A stretch of DNA of 64,000 bases from Candidatus Krumholzibacteriota bacterium (lineage in GTDB: Bacteria > Krumholzibacteriota > Krumholzibacteriia > JAJRXK01), in assembly GCA_029262065.1 (NCBI GenBank), contig JAJDAC010000027.1:186001-250000 (forward strand), written 5' to 3'. Positions 60,949 through 64,000 of this stretch are shown in pieces. The translations under genes and the position numbers were made by a program. How positions within the stretch are numbered: the stretch's first letter is position 1; each line of letters begins with the position of its first letter. Below the pieces are notes generated by a model. That model saw nothing but the letters and a program-made list of their open reading frames with translations, was not told where the DNA came from and ran no database searches.

Positions 60949-61141
60949 CCGCCGGACCCCGGTTCAGGGCGTCCCGAACGCGCGTTCGTTGCAACTCGCC
61001 ACTTCCGGGAAGCAACAGGAACAGCCTGGATACCTTATTATTTCCAATCCGGCGCAACGACGGTCCATCCGTACGGGGCACGTAACTTGATGTTCCTTTC
61101 GGATGCTCATTACACCTCGCCGACATTCCGAGAGGACACTT

Positions 61142-62344
61142 ATGTCTCGGATTCTGTCGAGCTGGTATCTCCGTTCCTCATCGTTCCTTGTTTTTCTTCT
61201 CTGTTTCGGGCTCGTGGCCTGCGGGCAAGACCAGTCCACCGGCCTGGTCGAACCAACTGGGATTCAGGCGGAGGGCTCGCTCCCCTCCGACAATCAGTCG
61301 GACCCAGACGCGACCTGGGTCATCCAGATTTCGCCCGGTTCAAGCGCGAACGAAATCGCCAAGCGCACAGGCGCGACCGTACTTGACGAATACCACAACC
61401 TGGCTCTTCTGAGCGGTAACGTGGACAGGGCTGCGCTGGCCAAAGACGCCGGCGTCATGCGGTTGGATCTCAACAAGACCACGCAGGTGGTGGAGAGCAA
61501 CGACGTTATCTTCACGTTCTTCGAAGGTGGCTGGGACACTGAGAATCCTTCGCAGCAAGGGCTGACCGGGCTCGACCTGGATCAGGCCCACACCGTTTCC
61601 ACGGGTGCTGGCGTGCGCGTCGCCATTCTCGACACGGGTGTGTCAGCGACTCACCCCGCTCTGGCCGATGTGGTTGAAATCAACTGGACCCCAACCGGGC
61701 ACGACGACCTGGCCAATCAGTACGACGACGACCAGGACGGCCTGATCGACGAAGCCTGGGGACACGGCACGCACATCGCTGGTCTGGTAGCGATGGTAGC
61801 TCCCGAGGTCACGATCCTACCCATGCGGGTATTGGATTCGGACGGTGTAGGCACCGTCTACGAGTTGGCATCGGGCCTCATGTGGGCGCTGTTCAATGGC
61901 GCTGACATCGTGAATCTGAGCCTGTCAATGAGTGGCGAATCAGCCCTGTTGGAATCCGTGCTGGATTTCGTAACCAGTTCCGGCCTGAAGGTTGTAGCGG
62001 CAGCGGGCAACCAAAGCGGTACGTTGGCCTACCCCGCATCGAGCCAGCACACCGTCGCGGTGGCGGCCGCCGATGATGGTGGTGTCTTGGCCTGGTTCTC
62101 GGGCTTTGGCGGCGCCGACGTGGCGGCTCCAGGCGTCGGGTTGGTCAGCGCCTTCCCCGGCAACGACTCGGCTATCGGCAGTGGTACCTCGATGGCTTGC
62201 GCCGTGGCCACCGGAACCCTGGCATTGCAGGGCGAAGATCTCGACCAAGGGTTGGACGCCTTGTACGCGACCGCTGCGTCGATTCATACCGGCGTGACGT
62301 TCGGCCTGGTCGACCCTGTGGCCGCGCTTGCGTACCAACCGTAG
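61142..62344 (+). CDS. Subtilisin-like (S8) serine protease lipoprotein
   Basis: This 400-aa protein starts from the ATG at 61142, with GAGAGGA 6 nt upstream. The signal peptide ends in LVACG (lipobox Cys27). A pro-region-like segment (about 55-130) precedes the catalytic domain. The triad is Asp164 in AILDTGVSATHP, His208 in WGHGTHIAG and Ser350 in GSGTSMACAVATG, with the oxyanion Asn290 in AAAGNQ. An acidic insert with YDDDQDGLIDE next to the His motif looks like a calcium loop. It is an envelope protease, substrate unknown. It ends 5 nt from a convergent gene. Confidence 0.93.
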   Translation: MSRILSSWYLRSSSFLVFLLCFGLVACGQDQSTGLVEPTGIQAEGSLPSDNQSDPDATWVIQISPGSSANEIAKRTGATVLDEYHNLALLSGNVDRAALAKDAGVMRLDLNKTTQVVESNDVIFTFFEGGWDTENPSQQGLTGLDLDQAHTVSTGAGVRVAILDTGVSATHPALADVVEINWTPTGHDDLANQYDDDQDGLIDEAWGHGTHIAGLVAMVAPEVTILPMRVLDSDGVGTVYELASGLMWALFNGADIVNLSLSMSGESALLESVLDFVTSSGLKVVAAAGNQSGTLAYPASSQHTVAVAAADDGGVLAWFSGFGGADVAAPGVGLVSAFPGNDSAIGSGTSMACAVATGTLALQGEDLDQGLDALYATAASIHTGVTFGLVDPVAALAYQP

Positions 62345-62349
62345 AGCGT

Positions 62350-64000
62350 TCAGGCCACTACGATAAACGGTGCCCATGCGAAGGGATGAGGAAACTTCTT
62401 CCTCGTCTCTCGCATGGCCACCGTGATCGCGCTGGCCGCGACCCGGTCGGTGGCCCACTGAGCGTAGAAACGATCGGTGAAGAACGAAGCGGGTGCGTCA
62501 TCCAATTTCCACAGGCTCAAAACCATTTCGCGCGCGCCGGCTACCATGCCGGCCGTCATCCAGCTGTCCACCTCGGCACCGGCCGCCGGCGTGGCGGCTG
62601 AATCACACGTGCCGAAAAAGATCAGTGAGCCGCGAAGATGCTTGCGCTCGAGATGTTCCAGGCCCAACCAACCGTCACGCAATCGCAGGCCCGTGAGAAA
62701 CCAATGTCGCTGATTGGACGAACCGTGCGCGGACAGATGCAACACGGCCAGCTCGTCATTCGACTCCAGAAGCAGCGCCCGTTCGTCACTGGCCTCCACC
62801 TGCAACCCCATGTCCCCCAGATGACCTTGAACGTTCTTCAACTCCCGGGCTGACGCAGCCGTAGTGCCTCCCAACAGGACAGCTGAACTCGCACGTCGGC
62901 GGCCCGTCGATGTACTCAGCGGACCACGCGACACGCAGTGTCGCGGCGTATCCTCGCCAACCAAGGGAAGCGCCTCGAAGGGAATGCGGCAGACTTCGCC
63001 CGTGGGCACAACCCGGACACGGCCACGGGGAAGCTCCAGCGGATCCCACAATGCTTCGCGCACGGTGATCAGGGCTCTCGTCGCCTTGTCGAGGGTACGC
63101 GTCATCAGCAAGGCCCGGCGTTCGCGGGGCGCCGCGGCAATGGCCTCAAACAATATTTGCAACGATGACCACGGTCCCTGCAACACATCAGACGCGCGAT
63201 CCAACGGGACCCAACGCGGGGCGCGACCCGGTTCGACCACGAACGCGCCCCAACCGTCGCTGGTCTGTTCGAAGAACACGGTGGGCATATCGCCCGTCCA
63301 GTCGGTGGTACCCACGGGAAGGCCGGCGCGGCGCGCGATCCGCGTGAGGCCCGATGTAGCTTTGCGCATGCGTTGTTCCAGGTCGGCCGCCTGTTGCCGT
63401 AGGGCATTGGTGCGGTCGCGATTTGGAACGGAGTCAGCCAGCGACAGCTCCTCGCGAATCTGACTCAGCGCGGTTTCAATTTCAGGAACACCGGTCTCGC
63501 GCCGGGCCGCGAGCAGGGAGTCGGTAAGCAGATGTGAACGAAATTTGAGAACGGCCTCGAGCGTGCGTTTTACGGCCGGCGACGATTTATCTCGTAGCTG
63601 CACGGCGAGAACACCCTGGAGCAACGACCGGTTGGCCATGGGCAAATGCTGGCCCGCCAACGATTGCCCAAACCTCTCACGCACCGCTTCGAACTCGGTC
63701 AGGGCGCGTTGGCTCCAGCGCCGGGCCCGATCTGCTTTTCCCGCCTGGGAGTTGGTACGGGCGAGCAACAGCGCGATCTGGGGCCGCTGGTTGATTGCGG
63801 GATACGCGCGGGCATCCCGCCACGCCACTTCGGCCAGACGCCGCGACCACCCCAGGCGACCCTGGTCGAACATTGCACGGGCGCGAAGCAAACGTGCCTG
63901 TGCGCCCAACCCGTGACGGTCGCTACGATCCAGTTGACGCTGCGCTCGCCGCAGAATTCTCTGGGCTTCCGCCGGCCGCGCGCGCGACAGATGAAGCTCC
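62350..64000 (-). CDS. CHAT-domain (caspase-like) protein with TPR-like helices, N-terminus cut by window edge
   Basis: The frame is open from the stop at 62350 to the window edge, at least 550 residues. The in-frame TTG at 63907-63909 is probably internal, because 30 codons of helix-like sequence continue upstream of it. The N-terminal half is alpha-helical with TPR-like repeats. The C-terminal 300 residues are a CHAT protease domain: HLSAHGSS carries the catalytic His (near 62730) and FFGTCDSA the catalytic Cys (near 62610). RVRVVPTGEVCRIPFEALPL and MVLSLWKLDDAPASFF are also typical. The target protein is unknown. Confidence 0.88.
   Translation of the reverse strand, partial: ELHLSRARPAEAQRILRRAQRQLDRSDRHGLGAQARLLRARAMFDQGRLGWSRRLAEVAWRDARAYPAINQRPQIALLLARTNSQAGKADRARRWSQRALTEFEAVRERFGQSLAGQHLPMANRSLLQGVLAVQLRDKSSPAVKRTLEAVLKFRSHLLTDSLLAARRETGVPEIETALSQIREELSLADSVPNRDRTNALRQQAADLEQRMRKATSGLTRIARRAGLPVGTTDWTGDMPTVFFEQTSDGWGAFVVEPGRAPRWVPLDRASDVLQGPWSSLQILFEAIAAAPRERRALLMTRTLDKATRALITVREALWDPLELPRGRVRVVPTGEVCRIPFEALPLVGEDTPRHCVSRGPLSTSTGRRRASSAVLLGGTTAASARELKNVQGHLGDMGLQVEASDERALLLESNDELAVLHLSAHGSSNQRHWFLTGLRLRDGWLGLEHLERKHLRGSLIFFGTCDSAATPAAGAEVDSWMTAGMVAGAREMVLSLWKLDDAPASFFTDRFYAQWATDRVAASAITVAMRETRKKFPHPFAWAPFIVVA

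Noticed and set aside
61142-64000. Subtilase plus CHAT protease as a defence or cell-death module
   Set aside because: The two genes are convergent, the subtilase is a lipoprotein with its own start signals, and no pore-forming or nucleotide-sensing partner is visible.

Overview
The window is a gene-dense, GC-rich chromosomal stretch with no tRNA, rRNA, CRISPR array, integrase or transposase that I can see. Several features point to a free-living, aerobic, Gram-negative bacterium of the FCB kind, for example the Eisenbacteria, Krumholzibacteriota or Latescibacteria lineages. They are three very large secreted proteins ending in FlgD-Ig/type-A-sorting-like domains, FG-GAP and sortilin-like beta-propellers, small outer-membrane barrels, lipoproteins and a type IV pilus minor-pilin set. 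The lineage is an inference from gene style only; there is no marker gene here.

Layout. 0-5 kb (minus): a possible operon running from a 2-aminophenol-type extradiol dioxygenase catalytic subunit, to an unusual fusion of its non-catalytic subunit with a RidA-type deaminase, to a HerA/DUF87 ATPase, to a DUF3465 membrane protein. 5-10 kb: an SGNH hydrolase, two translationally coupled sensor-kinase proteins and two secreted proteins. 10-18.2 kb (minus): a tight seven-gene run of tryptophan 2,3-dioxygenase, FAD disulfide oxidoreductase, glycosyltransferase, atypical SDR, luciferase-like monooxygenase, asparaginase-II-family protein and a semialdehyde dehydrogenase. Several junctions overlap by 4 nt, and a perfect inverted repeat sits just before the first gene. 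With the 3-5 kb genes this suggests an aromatic-amine or tryptophan catabolic route of unusual composition.

18-30 kb: an LVIVD-repeat lipoprotein, an outer-membrane barrel, FtcD (histidine and folate metabolism), two tandem paralogous giant FG-GAP proteins, a PL14-like protein and dodecin. 30-38.6 kb: a YfcC-type transporter, a TIGR01777 epimerase, proline dehydrogenase with a possibly leaderless promoter, a secreted protein, a GT87 transferase, a homocysteine methyltransferase/MTHFR fusion and a TPR lipoprotein. 38.7-40.5 kb: a TPP riboswitch and thiC.

40.9-47.2 kb: a pilus-assembly operon (FimT/GspH-, PilV-, PilW-, PilX- and PilY1-like) with two extra secreted or anchored proteins. 47.2-49.8 kb (minus): adenosine deaminase and two envelope proteins. 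50-53.4 kb: a 1149-aa sortilin-like propeller protein. 53.4-53.67 kb: a dense cluster of hairpins and short repeats. 53.7-60.9 kb: a coupled carotenoid operon, crtY-crtI-crtB-DUF2141-crtT-crtU-Rieske, best read as aromatic carotenoid (isorenieratene-type) synthesis, with no crtE in view. 61-64 kb: a subtilase lipoprotein and a convergent, truncated CHAT-domain protein.
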